This document shows positions 54,056 through 54,890 of a DNA stretch of 64,000 nt, piece after piece. The notes below the pieces were generated by a model. That model was given only the letters and a program-made list of their open reading frames with translations, was not told the origin of the DNA and did not search any database. This DNA comes from Tiliqua scincoides (taxonomy: Eukaryota > Chordata > Lepidosauria > Squamata > Scincidae). The number at the start of each line of letters is the position of its first letter. Position 1 is the first letter of the stretch. The translations under genes were made by a program, and so were the position numbers. The stretch spans positions 84,167,254 to 84,231,253 of the forward strand of contig NC_089826.1 of NCBI RefSeq assembly GCF_035046505.1, read 5' to 3'.

Positions 54056-54890
54056 CTTCAGAGTAAAAGGTTTTCCATATACTTGGTCTACCTTACCACT
54101 GCCCCATCAAATTCTTTGGAAAGTGCAGTGACAGTCGTATCATGATATGCTTGATTACAAATACCTCCTTCCAAATTGTTTTATTAGATTTTTTTTTTAA
54201 TTGAAACATCCTTTTTCCCCGTATAAGAAATAAGCAGCCCTGGCACCTATGACCAGACCTTTAGCTTCAGATGCAATGTGCTTTGGGTTCCTTGTCACAT
54301 CTTGTTTTTGGGCTTGCATATGTGTGTATGCCACTACTCCCTGACATCTCCAAGATATTGTTAGGTTCCAATGCTAAGCATATCGATTAGCGAGAGGGAC
54401 GTACATCGTTATCTGTGGGCTTGGCATCCACACATTTGAATATCCGCAAATGTCAATCCCCTGGCTGAGCGGGCCTCAGAGGACCTCCCAGAAGGCACAA
54501 TTTCATTCTCTGCGCAATTCTGTATCAGCGGGGTGTTCTGAAATGGATCCCCCATGGATACTGAGGGCCTACTGCACTTTTAAGTATTACTCAAGTAAGT
54601 ATCGCTTGCTTAGGATAATTCCTGTCTTGGTTGGTTGGCAACCTTCAGTCTCGAAAGACTATGGTATAAGCCTACAGCACCCAGTATTCCCAAGCGGTCT
54701 CCCATCCAAGTACTAACCAGGCCTGACCCTGCTTAGCTTCCAAGATCAGACGAGATCAGGCGTGTGCAGGGTAACAGTTGCTGTAAACCCAGTCAGAAAC
54801 CAAAAAAAGAGTCACACTCACCGTCTCATTAACAGCACTGCTCAAAGTCAAAGCAAGAGCAACAATCATGGCACAAATGTAGACGTTCAT
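4154..54890 (-). CDS. HGFAC: Hepatocyte growth factor activator gene (14 placed exons)
   Basis: HGFAC is a secreted plasma serine protease zymogen that cleaves pro-HGF (and pro-MSP) to the active two-chain form. Domain order read from the exons is signal peptide, short linker, fibronectin type II, EGF, fibronectin type I, EGF, kringle, activation segment, trypsin-like protease. This is the HGFAC order and differs from tPA and factor XII. Catalytic His (AAHC), Asp (EHDIV) and Ser (GDSGGP) are present, as is the S1 Asp (KSDACQGDSGGP), so cleavage after Arg/Lys is expected. The activation bond is R|IVGG. Every junction has GT/AG borders and matching phases. The N-terminal linker before FN2 is much shorter than in human. 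Exons are listed separately; the two most 5' ones are inferred. The largest intron contains a Polinton. Identity is secure; exact 5' structure is not. Confidence 0.95.
5503..6625. repeat. Local direct repeat of ~120 bp on either side of a LINE
   Basis: tgattttagtgattttcaaa, the CT/CA microsatellite, then cgtgtcaacttactaacacc ttattgcagcag occur at 5513-5600 and 6379-6480. Looser similarity of preceding or following sequence (gcattctgcat, gcattccactgg) suggests a larger, rearranged duplication. Confidence 0.7.
5816..6293 (-). mobile_element. 5'-truncated LINE, copy 1 (jockey/RTE-like C-terminus)
   Basis: A minus-strand open frame encodes [36 protein letters not shown] and a C-terminal Cys/His finger ([15 protein letters not shown]). 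This is the region after the reverse transcriptase in one group of vertebrate LINEs. The 3' end reads catagtcttt then gaaggttgccaa. It is flanked by a 12-bp duplication TCAATGGGGCTT (5804-5815 and 6294-6305) and interrupts a short ~80-bp repeat. Confidence 0.82.
6825..6973 (-). CDS. HGFAC: HGFAC exon: protease domain with S1 pocket Asp
   Basis: 149-bp exon encoding (N)[39 protein letters not shown] and KSDACQ. MFCAG and DACQ flank the S1 pocket; the Asp gives trypsin-like specificity. Human reads EALVPLVADHKC and MLCAGYFDCKSDACQ. Donor CAG|GTAATA at phase 0. Confidence 0.97.
7012..7200 (+). repeat. Same repeat, copy 2
   Basis: Shares the ataccgcttttcaat start and the gggccagttactctccccct block with 461-695; it carries an internal deletion relative to copy 1. 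Confidence 0.75.
9209..9349 (-). CDS. HGFAC: HGFAC exon: protease domain, middle
   Basis: 141-bp exon encoding (V)[27 protein letters not shown] and [11 protein letters not shown]. The CQIAGWG motif is typical of S1 proteases; human reads [11 protein letters not shown]. The acceptor AG is preceded directly by a (CT)n microsatellite that serves as its polypyrimidine tract. Donor A|GTAAGT. Confidence 0.97.
9353..9390 (+). repeat. HGFAC: (AG)n microsatellite beside an HGFAC acceptor
   Basis: About 19 AG units. On the minus strand this is (CT)n ending three bases before the AG of the acceptor at 9350-9351. Confidence 0.95.
10049..10188 (-). CDS. HGFAC: HGFAC exon: protease domain up to the catalytic Asp
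   Basis: 140-bp exon encoding (S)[20 protein letters not shown], then [20 protein letters not shown]. [13 protein letters not shown] is HGFAC-specific wording. The Asp of EHDI is the catalytic Asp. NKT is a potential N-glycosylation site, also present in human as NRT. Donor G|GTGAGC, phase 1. Confidence 0.97.
10251..10412. mobile_element. hAT-type MITE, third copy of the 19875 family
   Basis: Starts cagtggttcctaaactggg and ends aagtttgggaaccactg, with the shared interior. The target duplication is no longer clear. Confidence 0.75.
10595..10765 (+). mobile_element. CR1 3'-end fragment
   Basis: ccagatgcaagggagtgac, then cactgtgagatacaggaagc tggactagat, matches the 3' end of CR1 at 62620-62750. 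It lies in the HGFAC intron between two protease exons. Confidence 0.8.
10958..11198 (-). CDS. HGFAC: HGFAC exon: activation segment and protease start with catalytic His
   Basis: 241-bp exon. It opens with a linker ([13 protein letters not shown]), then [18 protein letters not shown], then [15 protein letters not shown] and [10 protein letters not shown]. The Cys before the basic stretch would tie the heavy chain to the protease domain. R|IVGG is the zymogen activation bond, cleaved in human by thrombin or kallikreins. AAHC carries the catalytic His. [18 protein letters not shown] in human is almost identical. Confidence 0.97.
12480..12565 (-). CDS. HGFAC: HGFAC exon: kringle domain, second part
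   Basis: 86-bp exon encoding (R)[16 protein letters not shown] and [12 protein letters not shown]. NPDxDxxPWCYV and WEYC are the C-terminal kringle signature. The first base completes the Arg codon split by the preceding intron. Donor TGTG|GTAAGA leaves phase 1. Confidence 0.96.
12661..13127 (-). repeat. Repeat sharing the LINE/SINE tail
   Basis: The left edge reads ttggcatccttcagtctcgg aagactatggtgtc, the inverse of the LINE 3' tail. The remaining ~430 bp matches neither the LINE coding region nor 5S sequence. It may be another SINE or an untranslated part of a related LINE. Confidence 0.5.
13128..13226 (+). mobile_element. 5S-rRNA-derived SINE, truncated
   Basis: Begins tagcagcaactgttaccctg, then 5S-like sequence through ggttagtacttggatggga, and stops before the tail. 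It abuts another repeat from about 13230. Confidence 0.75.
13564..13738 (-). CDS. HGFAC: HGFAC exon: kringle domain, first part
   Basis: 175-bp exon encoding (I)[17 protein letters not shown], then [16 protein letters not shown] and GLGAYSYCR. The kringle start C-x-x-GNGxxYRG and the CLPWNSDLL block match human CFLGNGTGYRG and CLAWNSDLLYQELH. Acceptor TTTTATCCAG, donor CG|GTAAGG at phase 2. Confidence 0.96.
13914..14276 (+). mobile_element. tRNA-derived SINE
   Basis: The head has an A-box-like tagagggtagagcc and a good B box GGTTCGAGGCC about 50 bp later, as in RNA polymerase III promoters. The body ends aaggcggtatatatttacct, followed by (GTT)n at 14244-14276. The second copy is at 61528-61902 on the other strand. 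Confidence 0.8.
15510..15976. mobile_element. hAT-type non-autonomous element
   Basis: 467 bp. Ends are CAGGGGTGTCCAAAG and, inverted, CAGGGGTGTCCAAACCCC. A perfect 8-bp duplication TTTTAGAG lies at 15502-15509 and 15977-15984. Related end sequences occur near 57420-57555 and 60428. Confidence 0.9.
16679..16910. mobile_element. hAT-type MITE (CAGTGGCATAGCTA ends)
   Basis: 232 bp with inverted ends GCAGTGGCATAGCTAGA and AGTGGCATAGCTAGATGG. The 8-bp duplication AGTTGAAC is perfect (16671-16678, 16911-16918). It lies 40 bp downstream of the donor of the EGF-2 exon. Confidence 0.88.
16958..17068 (-). CDS. HGFAC: HGFAC exon: EGF-like domain 2
   Basis: 111-bp exon encoding (D)[15 protein letters not shown], then [15 protein letters not shown]. 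Six cysteines are in EGF order. Human HGFAC has ACLSSPCLNGGTC and VCACPPGFAGRLCNI at this place. Borders are phase 1; acceptor ACTATGCAG, donor A|GTGAGT. A (TTTA)n run lies about 20 bp upstream of the acceptor in gene direction. Confidence 0.94.
17087..17127 (+). repeat. (AAAT)n microsatellite
   Basis: About ten ATAA units just upstream (gene direction) of the EGF-2 exon acceptor; likely the tail of a degraded SINE. Confidence 0.9.
17742..17915. repeat. Palindromic repeat (cccaatcctttccaatgctc)
   Basis: Inverted ends: cccaatcctttccaatgctccagtg on the left and its inverse (accagtgctggaaaattgga) on the right. Related copies at 23165-23333 and fragments near 2775-2840 and 59790-59840. Probably a MITE. 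Confidence 0.65.
19442..19573 (-). CDS. HGFAC: HGFAC exon: fibronectin type I domain
   Basis: 132-bp exon encoding [18 protein letters not shown], then QQCTC and IECQPAQYT. The CFDE opening, W, and C-x-C spacing are those of the FN1 finger of HGFAC (human KCFDETRYEYLEGGDRW). In the related proteases this module helps bind fibrin or surfaces. Phase 1 at both ends; acceptor TTGCAG, donor G|GTATTG. Confidence 0.95.
19875..20062. mobile_element. hAT-type MITE (CAGTGGTTCCCAAA ends)
   Basis: Inverted ends cagtggctcacaaac and cagtgattcctaagc. The 8-bp duplication CCCTAGCC/CCCTAGCT flanks it (19867-19874, 20063-20070). The internal caatcctatacatt and agctcccgtggctgg are shared with copies at 10251 and 27848. 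Confidence 0.82.
20204..20326 (-). CDS. HGFAC: HGFAC exon: EGF-like domain 1
   Basis: 123-bp exon with six cysteines in EGF spacing: [14 protein letters not shown], then [14 protein letters not shown]. Both borders are phase 1, the usual arrangement for a shuffled EGF exon. Acceptor TTTTGCAG, donor G|GTAAGT. It follows FN2 directly as in human HGFAC. Confidence 0.95.
20828..21092. mobile_element. hAT-type MITE, diverged copy
   Basis: Starts gcagttgcatagctagagg and ends ccctctaactatgctactgg, with the same internal palindromic layout as 49581. No clean target duplication seen. Confidence 0.6.
22421..22628 (+). mobile_element. 5S-rRNA-derived SINE, dimeric
   Basis: The first unit carries a near-complete 5S rRNA sequence (gatctcgtctgatctcggaa, gctaagcagggtcgggcctg, gggtgctgtaggctt). 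A second, partial 5S unit follows from about 22538. After an inserted MITE (22629-22809) the element resumes with tagtcttttgagactgacgg and ttgccaacc, the 3' tail shared with the LINE at 5816. This is a SINE, not a 5S gene. Confidence 0.82.
22629..22809. mobile_element. hAT-type MITE inside the 5S SINE
   Basis: 181-bp palindromic element with long inverted ends (CAGGGGTGGGCAAACTTTCC on the left, CAGGGATGGGCAAACTTTCC on the right). A perfect 8-bp target duplication CCATAGTC lies at 22621-22628 and 22810-22817. The 8-bp duplication and CAGGG ends indicate hAT. Confidence 0.9.
22818..22843 (+). mobile_element. Tail of the 5S-derived SINE after the MITE
   Basis: ttttgagactgacggttgcc followed by aacc continues the SINE tail interrupted at 22628. 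It matches the LINE 3' terminus. Confidence 0.75.
23165..23333. repeat. Palindromic repeat, copy 2 of the 17742 family
   Basis: cccaatcctacccaactttc on the left and ggaatgctggataggattgg on the right; the middle gggaatgtttgttcccttgc matches 17742. Confidence 0.65.
25791..26020 (+). repeat. Same repeat, copy 3
   Basis: Full-length relative to copy 1 and preceded by (AAC)n at 25769-25790. Confidence 0.75.
26429..27387 (-). mobile_element. 5'-truncated LINE, copy 2 (same family)
   Basis: A 959-bp copy with pieces of the reverse transcriptase end ([33 protein letters not shown]) and the [16 protein letters not shown] block, in more than one frame. The 3' tail matches copy 1. A perfect 15-bp target duplication CACAGCAGTGCTATG lies at 26414-26428 and 27388-27402. 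It is a plain decayed LINE. Confidence 0.85.
27848..28018. mobile_element. hAT-type MITE, second copy of the 19875 family
   Basis: Starts tagtgattcccaaattttt, ends cagtttgggaaccactg. It is flanked by CTTTATGC and CCTTATGC, an 8-bp duplication with one mismatch. Confidence 0.82.
28325..28790 (-). mobile_element. Three near-tandem CR1 3' ends
   Basis: The segment ccactggatcaggccatagg, ccatct.gtccagcttcctgt, gcccaccaaatgccccaggg occurs three times (about 28340, 28470, 28620). The units are separated by a shared linker ending ttgtagttaagaacat. They match the 3' end of the CR1 at 62640-62750 on the opposite strand. The last copy runs on into more CR1 3' sequence to about 28900. Confidence 0.85.
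29491..29608 (-). repeat. Same repeat, inverted partial copy
   Basis: gctaactggtaaagatgcac and agcagggggagaataacc correspond to the end part of the repeat read on the other strand. Confidence 0.55.
30560..30633 (-). CDS. HGFAC: HGFAC exon: fibronectin type II domain, second half
   Basis: 74-bp exon encoding (W)[18 protein letters not shown] and SSSEYL. The preceding exon ends in TG and the first base here completes Trp. CSTTxNYDxDxxWGFC is the classic second half of an FN2 module; human reads [16 protein letters not shown]. Acceptor TTTCTAG and donor G|GTAAGT. Confidence 0.93.
31361..31433 (+). repeat. (CT)n(CA)n microsatellite
   Basis: 15 CT units followed by about 21 CA units, 24 bp downstream of the FN2 exon donor in the gene direction. 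Confidence 0.97.
31457..31553 (-). CDS. HGFAC: HGFAC exon: fibronectin type II domain, first half
   Basis: 97-bp exon, acceptor CTTTCAG, donor TG|GTAAGT. It encodes [17 protein letters not shown], then HHSC and NEFSLKKW. The FN2 signature C-x-FPFxYxG and two of the four domain cysteines are visible. Human HGFAC has TEDGRPCRFPFRYGG in the same place. Twenty-odd bases into the following intron is a long (TG)n(AG)n microsatellite. Confidence 0.93.
32309..32314. repeat. Polinton target site duplication, left
   Basis: GAGAGG directly precedes the left terminus AGTAGT; the same six bases follow the right terminus at 47872-47877. A six-base duplication is characteristic of Polinton integration. Confidence 0.93.
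32315..32900 (+). repeat. Polinton left terminal inverted repeat
   Basis: Inverted copy of about 47240-47871. It is GC- and CpG-rich and contains three CACGTG E-boxes (32355, 32402, 32503), GGAAG ETS-like sites, a CCAAT box (32638) and a TTTAAA (32733). The repeat runs on through the start codon of the left terminal gene at 32828 into its first codons. Distances from terminus to ATG are 513 bp here and 512 bp on the right. Confidence 0.93.
32503..32740 (+). promoter_or_regulatory. TIR promoter of the left terminal gene
   Basis: A CCAAT box at 32638-32642 lies about 90 bp upstream of a TTTAAA (32733-32738), which is about 90 bp before the ATG at 32828. An E-box CACGTG at 32503 and GC-rich boxes precede them. 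The order E-box, CCAAT, TATA-like and start codon suits an RNA polymerase II promoter. The right TIR holds the same elements pointing inward. Confidence 0.55.
32828..34024 (+). CDS. Polinton left terminal gene, probably spliced; unknown function
   Basis: It starts [14 protein letters not shown] inside the TIR. Open segments joined by GT/AG borders suggest three exons with short introns near 33263-33369 and 33424-33514. The first part is Ser/Thr/Ala-rich with a basic patch (QRKKQRKR) that could be a nuclear localisation signal. The last part has a Cys/His cluster, ELCQGC then PGQLAHEC, of the form C-x-x-C-x(4)-P-x-Q-x-x-H-x-C, which could bind zinc. Similar clusters are found in small early-type proteins of adenovirus-related elements, so an early regulatory role is plausible but unproven. 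Two AATAAA signals follow (about 34105 and 34183). Confidence 0.6.
34084..34190 (+). terminator. Paired polyadenylation signals of the left terminal gene
   Basis: Two near-identical segments each read ttatgtt.tatgtgtaaaa then gcaggaataaa, with AATAAA near 34105 and 34183. They lie 80-160 bp after the stop codon and look like a local duplication of the 3' end. Confidence 0.6.
34208..34388. repeat. Two 91-bp direct repeats inside the Polinton
   Basis: A unit starting ctggctggtcacagggtg occurs at 34208-34298 and again at 34299-34388, almost identical. It is non-coding and lies between the left terminal gene and the polymerase promoter. Confidence 0.85.
34540..34639 (+). promoter_or_regulatory. 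Polymerase-gene promoter and non-coding first exon (proposed)
   Basis: CATATAAG at 34565-34572 is a good TATA box. About 30 bp on, a leader could start and end at ACACAG|GTGAGT (34639). The next acceptor, TTTACTACCCAG, opens at 35224, twelve bases before an ATG. This is a standard TATA-driven gene with a spliced 5' leader. Confidence 0.5.
34657..35040. repeat. Direct repeat in the polymerase leader intron
   Basis: Segments at about 34657-34790 and 34916-35040 both read catcttgggtggcaa, then a G-rich stretch, then ggtttgctaaatgcagtttg. They are copies about 260 bp apart within the proposed first intron. Confidence 0.75.
35236..40478 (+). CDS. Polinton protein-primed DNA polymerase B, with small 5' exons
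   Basis: Family-B polymerase that copies linear DNA from a protein primer. The main body starts near 36290. A cysteine-rich zinc-finger region lies near 37650-37950, then exonuclease motifs DFEC (ExoI), [11 protein letters not shown] (ExoII) and HYCQQD (ExoIII). The polymerase motifs are YYDFTSLYP (A), [10 protein letters not shown] (B) and YHDTDS (C). A terminal-protein-like region is expected in the long N-terminal part. A chain of short open segments with GT/AG borders (35224-36226) appears to supply the N-terminus from an ATG at 35236; one is duplicated. As a fossil copy it carries about one break; otherwise all motifs are present. The stop is one base before the ATPase start. Confidence 0.88.
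35851..36226 (+). repeat. Duplicated 57-bp micro-exon of the polymerase leader
   Basis: 35851-35907 and 36170-36226 are near-identical 57-bp (19-codon) segments. Each follows a YAG acceptor, begins GGGAAGGCTCTAAGGC and ends CAGAGAG|GTAAGT. They and parts of their flanking introns are tandem copies 319 bp apart, so a transcript could include either or both without changing frame. Confidence 0.8.
35976..36027 (+). mobile_element. Tiny CR1 remnant in a Polinton intron
   Basis: gtctgtggaactccctgcc followed by actccagcggggctgtcc and ttatgttcttatg matches two parts of the CR1 3' region seen at 62465 and 62735, with the middle missing. It lies between the two copies of the duplicated micro-exon. 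Confidence 0.5.
40480..41151 (+). CDS. Polinton packaging ATPase (FtsK/HerA type)
   Basis: 223-residue genome-packaging ATPase. The Walker A motif GPSHCGKT is near residues 13-20 and Walker [10 protein letters not shown] near residues 83-91. LITQNIF downstream fits the sensor-like strand of this A32/FtsK-like family. It begins one base after the polymerase stop and is followed by the small basic protein. Length is normal and the frame is intact. Confidence 0.92.
   Translation: MDVRWRHPFSAILAGPSHCGKTYFIKNMLDNADTVFSVMAENIIWCYSCWQPLYKELLCKYPHIRFTEGLPESFSDDQLLPPNKVNFVILDDLMTSASNSAEIGDVFTKYVHHRNLSVFLITQNIFCQGKTSRTITLNAKYMVLFKNPRDKLQVVTLARQMYPGNSKFFMESFQDATTKPYGYLLVDLCATTPEAYRLRTGLFPPDWPVVYIMKKTTTHNKRR
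41198..41527 (+). CDS. Conserved small Polinton protein, basic with hydrophobic tail
   Basis: 109 residues. The middle is rich in Lys/Arg ([10 protein letters not shown]), and the C-terminus is Gly-rich and hydrophobic ([19 protein letters not shown]). Proteins of this shape occur in most vertebrate Mavericks between the ATPase and the next small gene, usually read as virion components. The hydrophobic Gly-rich end could be membrane-active. Exact role unknown. Its TAA overlaps the next ATG by one base. Confidence 0.75.
   Translation: MSNCVKRNLPLLKLLIKASPRQRHFILSHASCDLISAISEIALNTLKGNVPLSARQISVLRKKRAFIKRLSNKRLSLKRKKQLVKQSGGFLGPLLSFAIPLITGLLTSQ
41527..42243 (+). CDS. Conserved Polinton protein of unknown function (PY/PW-like)
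   Basis: 238 residues starting [18 protein letters not shown], a start common to one conserved Maverick protein family. A central helical segment and a [13 protein letters not shown] basic C-terminus are visible; no enzyme motif is seen. It starts at a TAATG overlap with the gene before it and ends TGAATAAA, where the stop runs into the polyadenylation signal. Confidence 0.78.
   Translation: MEYAEKMYLVPSHQLEQLKAPTPREENIRAAAMYSLDGEMQGVLQRRDLSQDEKAKQYTALLQKYLVHVKQADAEKEKLSLFLPSATEPGAVAAESPATHAGIFHEVLDSLPARFKNKARLLLNKMKQNQSISSWDEKGAFVYRGEPVPGSNMLDLVKGITQLHALPARRIPKGWDLFLQAMAELNVPSTVVGNPTIKDILEHMKNPGPVTELPQVPTPSRRSSRKQRQSNTLNWLSL
42243..42248 (+). terminator. Polyadenylation signal of the Polinton plus-strand genes
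   Basis: AATAAA overlaps the last base of the TGA stop (TGAATAAA). It faces the minus-strand signal at 42351-42356, about 100 bp away. Confidence 0.7.
42351..42356 (-). terminator. Polyadenylation signal of the Polinton minus-strand genes
   Basis: Minus-strand AATAAA contains the TAA stop of the protease gene. It is the only clear signal found at the downstream end of the protease-capsid-core-penton-integrase cluster. Confidence 0.68.
42352..42900 (-). CDS. Polinton adenain-like cysteine protease
   Basis: 182-residue homologue of the adenovirus maturation protease, which processes capsid and core precursors. The catalytic His is in GEHWLAIY, followed by an acidic residue in FFDSYG and the catalytic Cys in TCGYHCVFF. 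This is the His-Asp/Glu-Cys order of the C5/Ulp1-like fold. The frame is intact and it starts two bases after the capsid gene's stop. Confidence 0.92.
   Translation of the reverse strand: MDTLQLTRLMDTNSYTRKMFKGVFPSDQLPKKKLLQRPLGLVVNTHPHNLPGEHWLAIYLTEDNHGEFFDSYGHPPDHPRLPRAIMTFLRKNASVTTFQTRQLQAPDAVTCGYHCVFFLDQRCRGRSFKQIQELYSDDLPRNDQMVVQFVKKERNMHRSAPCVFQHAQTCVSCNDFHGRVSQ
42903..44213 (-). CDS. Polinton major capsid protein (double jelly roll)
   Basis: 436 residues, the usual size of the Maverick hexon-like capsid protein. The start [19 protein letters not shown] and the following PTQTS are characteristic of this family in vertebrates, and the sequence is beta-rich throughout. It would form pseudo-hexameric trimers. 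The frame is intact. It lies between the protease and the core-like gene, six bases from the latter. Confidence 0.92.
   Translation of the reverse strand: MAFIHGASEECTKSELDLFQIAPTQTSVEGSIFIEVPPLAAVTESAPLEFFIAGNGEDYLDLNNTLLYLCCKIVKEDGTNIARAAEVGLVNYPIAAIFSQLDVTLGDRLISQSNNCYPFRAFIESILNFGGETLSTQFSAGLFYKDTPGEHESTGLDGDNQGFIRRAALTAESRKIDLLGHLHADLFFQEKLLLNGVDVKIKLTRSKDAFCLMSDDPGVHYKLQILTASLFVKKVRVAPGVRLGHAEALLTATAKYPVDRVSMKIFSIAAGSRISNQENLFLGQLPKLVVVGLVDNDSFSGAYDKNPFNFKHYDINFFAIYQSGHQIPAKPFQPRFDEGNCVREYMSLVHASGKHMKDKALLINREDYARGYTLFAFDLSPDQECGSHYSLINTGNLRAEIRFARPLPQTVNMIVYGVFDNIIEINHRRSVLFDYM
44220..44675 (-). CDS. Polinton basic core-like protein (pX-like)
   Basis: 151 residues. The N-terminal part is Gly/Tyr-rich ([15 protein letters not shown]), the middle is an amphipathic helix region, and the C-terminus is extremely basic ([31 protein letters not shown]). 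Adenovirus-like core proteins that condense DNA have this make-up. A protease site in the Gly-rich region is plausible but not shown. Gaps to the neighbours are 3-6 bp. Confidence 0.75.
   Translation of the reverse strand: MVLLKSYGDPALYSNYYRAQAGHGLPGYQGAPVMYGAGVGGVFRSLFRKAVPLLRRGFEIIRPHVKTAARNIARDVVGNVSQAILNKVNTQEGAGLVYMKRRKGLKRKAAQAQLTGPPRPFKRKAKRRQVTQKRVAKRQRGRKKGRSRDIF
44679..45416 (-). CDS. Polinton penton-like minor capsid protein
   Basis: 245 residues beginning [15 protein letters not shown], then [19 protein letters not shown]. This opening is typical of the single-jelly-roll vertex protein of vertebrate Mavericks. It would form pentamers at capsid vertices. Intact frame; 3 bp from the core gene and 8 bp from the integrase. 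Confidence 0.88.
   Translation of the reverse strand: MGGNGFYITLPSNACAKVFPQNTSASFTTQLARPLELTGDWEVGLAEIHYPHSWNTITEDATFEISNGVKKWVFFLQRGYYASIPELLDHMNNVMQAHEDPPEMVLHYDTVARKVRLKPPFTYTFLANGELAYILGLFPGNPVKKLPFTADITAGFSTLYIYSDIVTHQIVGDYYVPLLRCVPIRGESSENITITYDKPHYLSVNRDHADTISVEIKTDQNKNVSFRFGKVIVKLHFRPRKTCLF
45425..46504 (-). CDS. Polinton retrovirus-like integrase with chromodomain
   Basis: About 359 residues from the preferred start [13 protein letters not shown] at 46504; the open frame extends further to 46585. The catalytic core shows D (WQADLVDM), D (QTDSGKEF) and E ([10 protein letters not shown]), the DDE triad of the rve fold. A C-terminal chromodomain reads [11 protein letters not shown] and [14 protein letters not shown] and may steer integration to histone marks. 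It makes the 6-bp target duplication seen at the ends. Intact frame. Confidence 0.93.
   Translation of the reverse strand: MADQILKSIYYSPGSVGSYGGVNPLYQEAKKQSKSLTRKQVSTWLSEQDAYTLHKQARVHFKRNKTIVSGVDAQWQADLVDMQQFSKYNSGHKYILTVVDILSKYAWARSLEDKTGRQVSGAFQHIFKQGRIPRKLQTDSGKEFLNKPVRELLKKHNIHHFVTNNEVKAAVVERFNRTLKTRMWRFFTAKNTFRYIEVLPQLIRSYNHSFHRTIKTRPVDVNKSNTLSVWRTVYGDRLHRKKAAPLFRKGDHVRVSKLKGVFEKGYEQSFTTEVFIVDQVHHKAKRPVFRLKDYAGDPIVGTFYPEELQKVKNKDQVYRIEKVLATKGRGNKKQHLVKWLGWPDKFNSWVAGTDLREPA
46625..47359 (-). CDS. Polinton right terminal gene with repeated exon; unknown function
   Basis: The ATG at 47359-47357 lies in the right TIR, and the product begins [14 protein letters not shown] like the left terminal protein. 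A first exon encodes [15 protein letters not shown] and [14 protein letters not shown], ending ATG|GTAAATAT near 47079. A related segment at about 46780-46960 encodes [21 protein letters not shown] and ends at the equivalent donor CG|GTAAATAT, so the exon is tandemly duplicated. No known domain; the acidic TAPEWxTxxxRALE block is its most distinctive part. The 3' limit is uncertain. Confidence 0.5.
47240..47871 (-). repeat. Polinton right terminal inverted repeat
   Basis: Inverse of 32315-32900, nearly identical in the outer 510 bp. Its inner part differs mainly by a 48-bp in-frame tandem duplication within the coding start of the right terminal gene, which repeats the residues RPMELDLP. Confidence 0.93.
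47446..47683 (-). promoter_or_regulatory. TIR promoter of the right terminal gene
   Basis: Mirror copy of the left TIR promoter: ATTGG (minus-strand CCAAT) at 47548-47552, a TTTAAA further inward and the start codon at 47359-47357. Near identity with the left TIR suggests both end genes respond to the same factors. Confidence 0.55.
47872..47877. repeat. Polinton target site duplication, right
   Basis: GAGAGG, an exact copy of 32309-32314, directly follows the right terminal inverted repeat. Confidence 0.93.
47878..50223. other. HGFAC: HGFAC intron right of the Polinton
   Basis: Unclassified sequence to about 49560, then the MITE at 49581-49837. No coding signal recognised. Confidence 0.5.
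49581..49837. mobile_element. hAT-type MITE, same family as 16679
   Basis: Ends GGCAGTGGCGTAGCTAC and, inverted, GCAGTGGCATAGCTATGG. The body is palindromic around cagcccctc/gtggcaagtgggag segments. Other related copies lie near 20828-21092 and 21550-21790. Confidence 0.75.
50224..50287 (-). CDS. HGFAC: HGFAC exon 2: linker (proposed)
   Basis: A 64-bp segment is bounded by an acceptor (TTTTTATTTGTAG) and a donor (CAG|GTACCA). Read from phase 0, as left by exon 1, it is open and encodes [21 protein letters not shown] plus one base. That base completes the Val codon opening the FN2 exon at 31553, so phases 0 in and 1 out both fit. In human the equivalent region is a long low-complexity Thr/Pro/Ser-rich linker; here it is only about 21 residues. 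Support is splice sites and phase only, so a chance match remains possible. Confidence 0.45.
50618..51070. repeat. Diverged pogo/mariner-like repeat with internal iterations
   Basis: Starts ggtatacagtcaatttttgt and carries repeated gagaccttcaaaatggc motifs between 50760 and 50965. It resembles the 58962 family but ends are unclear. Confidence 0.45.
51909..51950 (+). repeat. (TG)n-rich microsatellite
   Basis: Imperfect TG/CG alternation (tgtgtgtgtgcatgtgcgtg). Confidence 0.85.
52432..52521. repeat. ~80-bp short repeat (caatcctatgcatgtctact)
   Basis: Partly palindromic short repeat: caatcctatgcatgtctact, tcagtcccattatagtcaat, ggcttactcccaggtaagtg. Copies at 8292-8384, 23336-23446, 55135-55225, one within 56450-56810, and one split by the LINE at 5816-6293. 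A MITE is likely; superfamily unknown. Confidence 0.75.
53985..54052 (+). repeat. (CT)n(CA)n microsatellite
   Basis: Alternating CT then CA dinucleotides, the same compound type as at 31361 and 6405-6443. Confidence 0.95.
54638..54782 (-). mobile_element. 5S-rRNA-derived SINE, single unit
   Basis: On the minus strand: leader ttacagcaactgttaccctg, a 5S-like body, then ataccatagtctttcgagac and a tail ending gttgccaacc. The last part equals the 3' end of the LINE family here. It lies about 40 bp downstream of the donor of proposed HGFAC exon 1. Confidence 0.82.
54822..54890 (-). CDS. HGFAC: HGFAC exon 1: start codon and signal peptide (proposed)
   Basis: The ATG at 54890-54888 opens a 23-codon segment reading [19 protein letters not shown] then VNET: a short N-region, an 11-12 residue hydrophobic core and small residues suited to signal peptidase. 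It ends in ACG followed by a strong donor (GTGAGT) at phase 0. It lies upstream of all secure HGFAC exons on the same strand, and a secreted protease needs such an exon. The phase agrees with the proposed exon 2. No homology to the human signal peptide is visible, which is normal for signal peptides. The upstream boundary and 5' UTR are not defined. It could instead belong to another secreted protein. Confidence 0.55.

Larger units (their letters stand above)
51071..54637. other. HGFAC: Intron between proposed HGFAC exons 1 and 2
   Basis: Repeats and microsatellites: MITE-like segments (51210-51470, 52010-52370), the 80-bp repeat at 52432, compound CT/CA repeat at 53985 and a diverged pogo-like copy near 54385. 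Nothing coding recognised. Confidence 0.5.
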
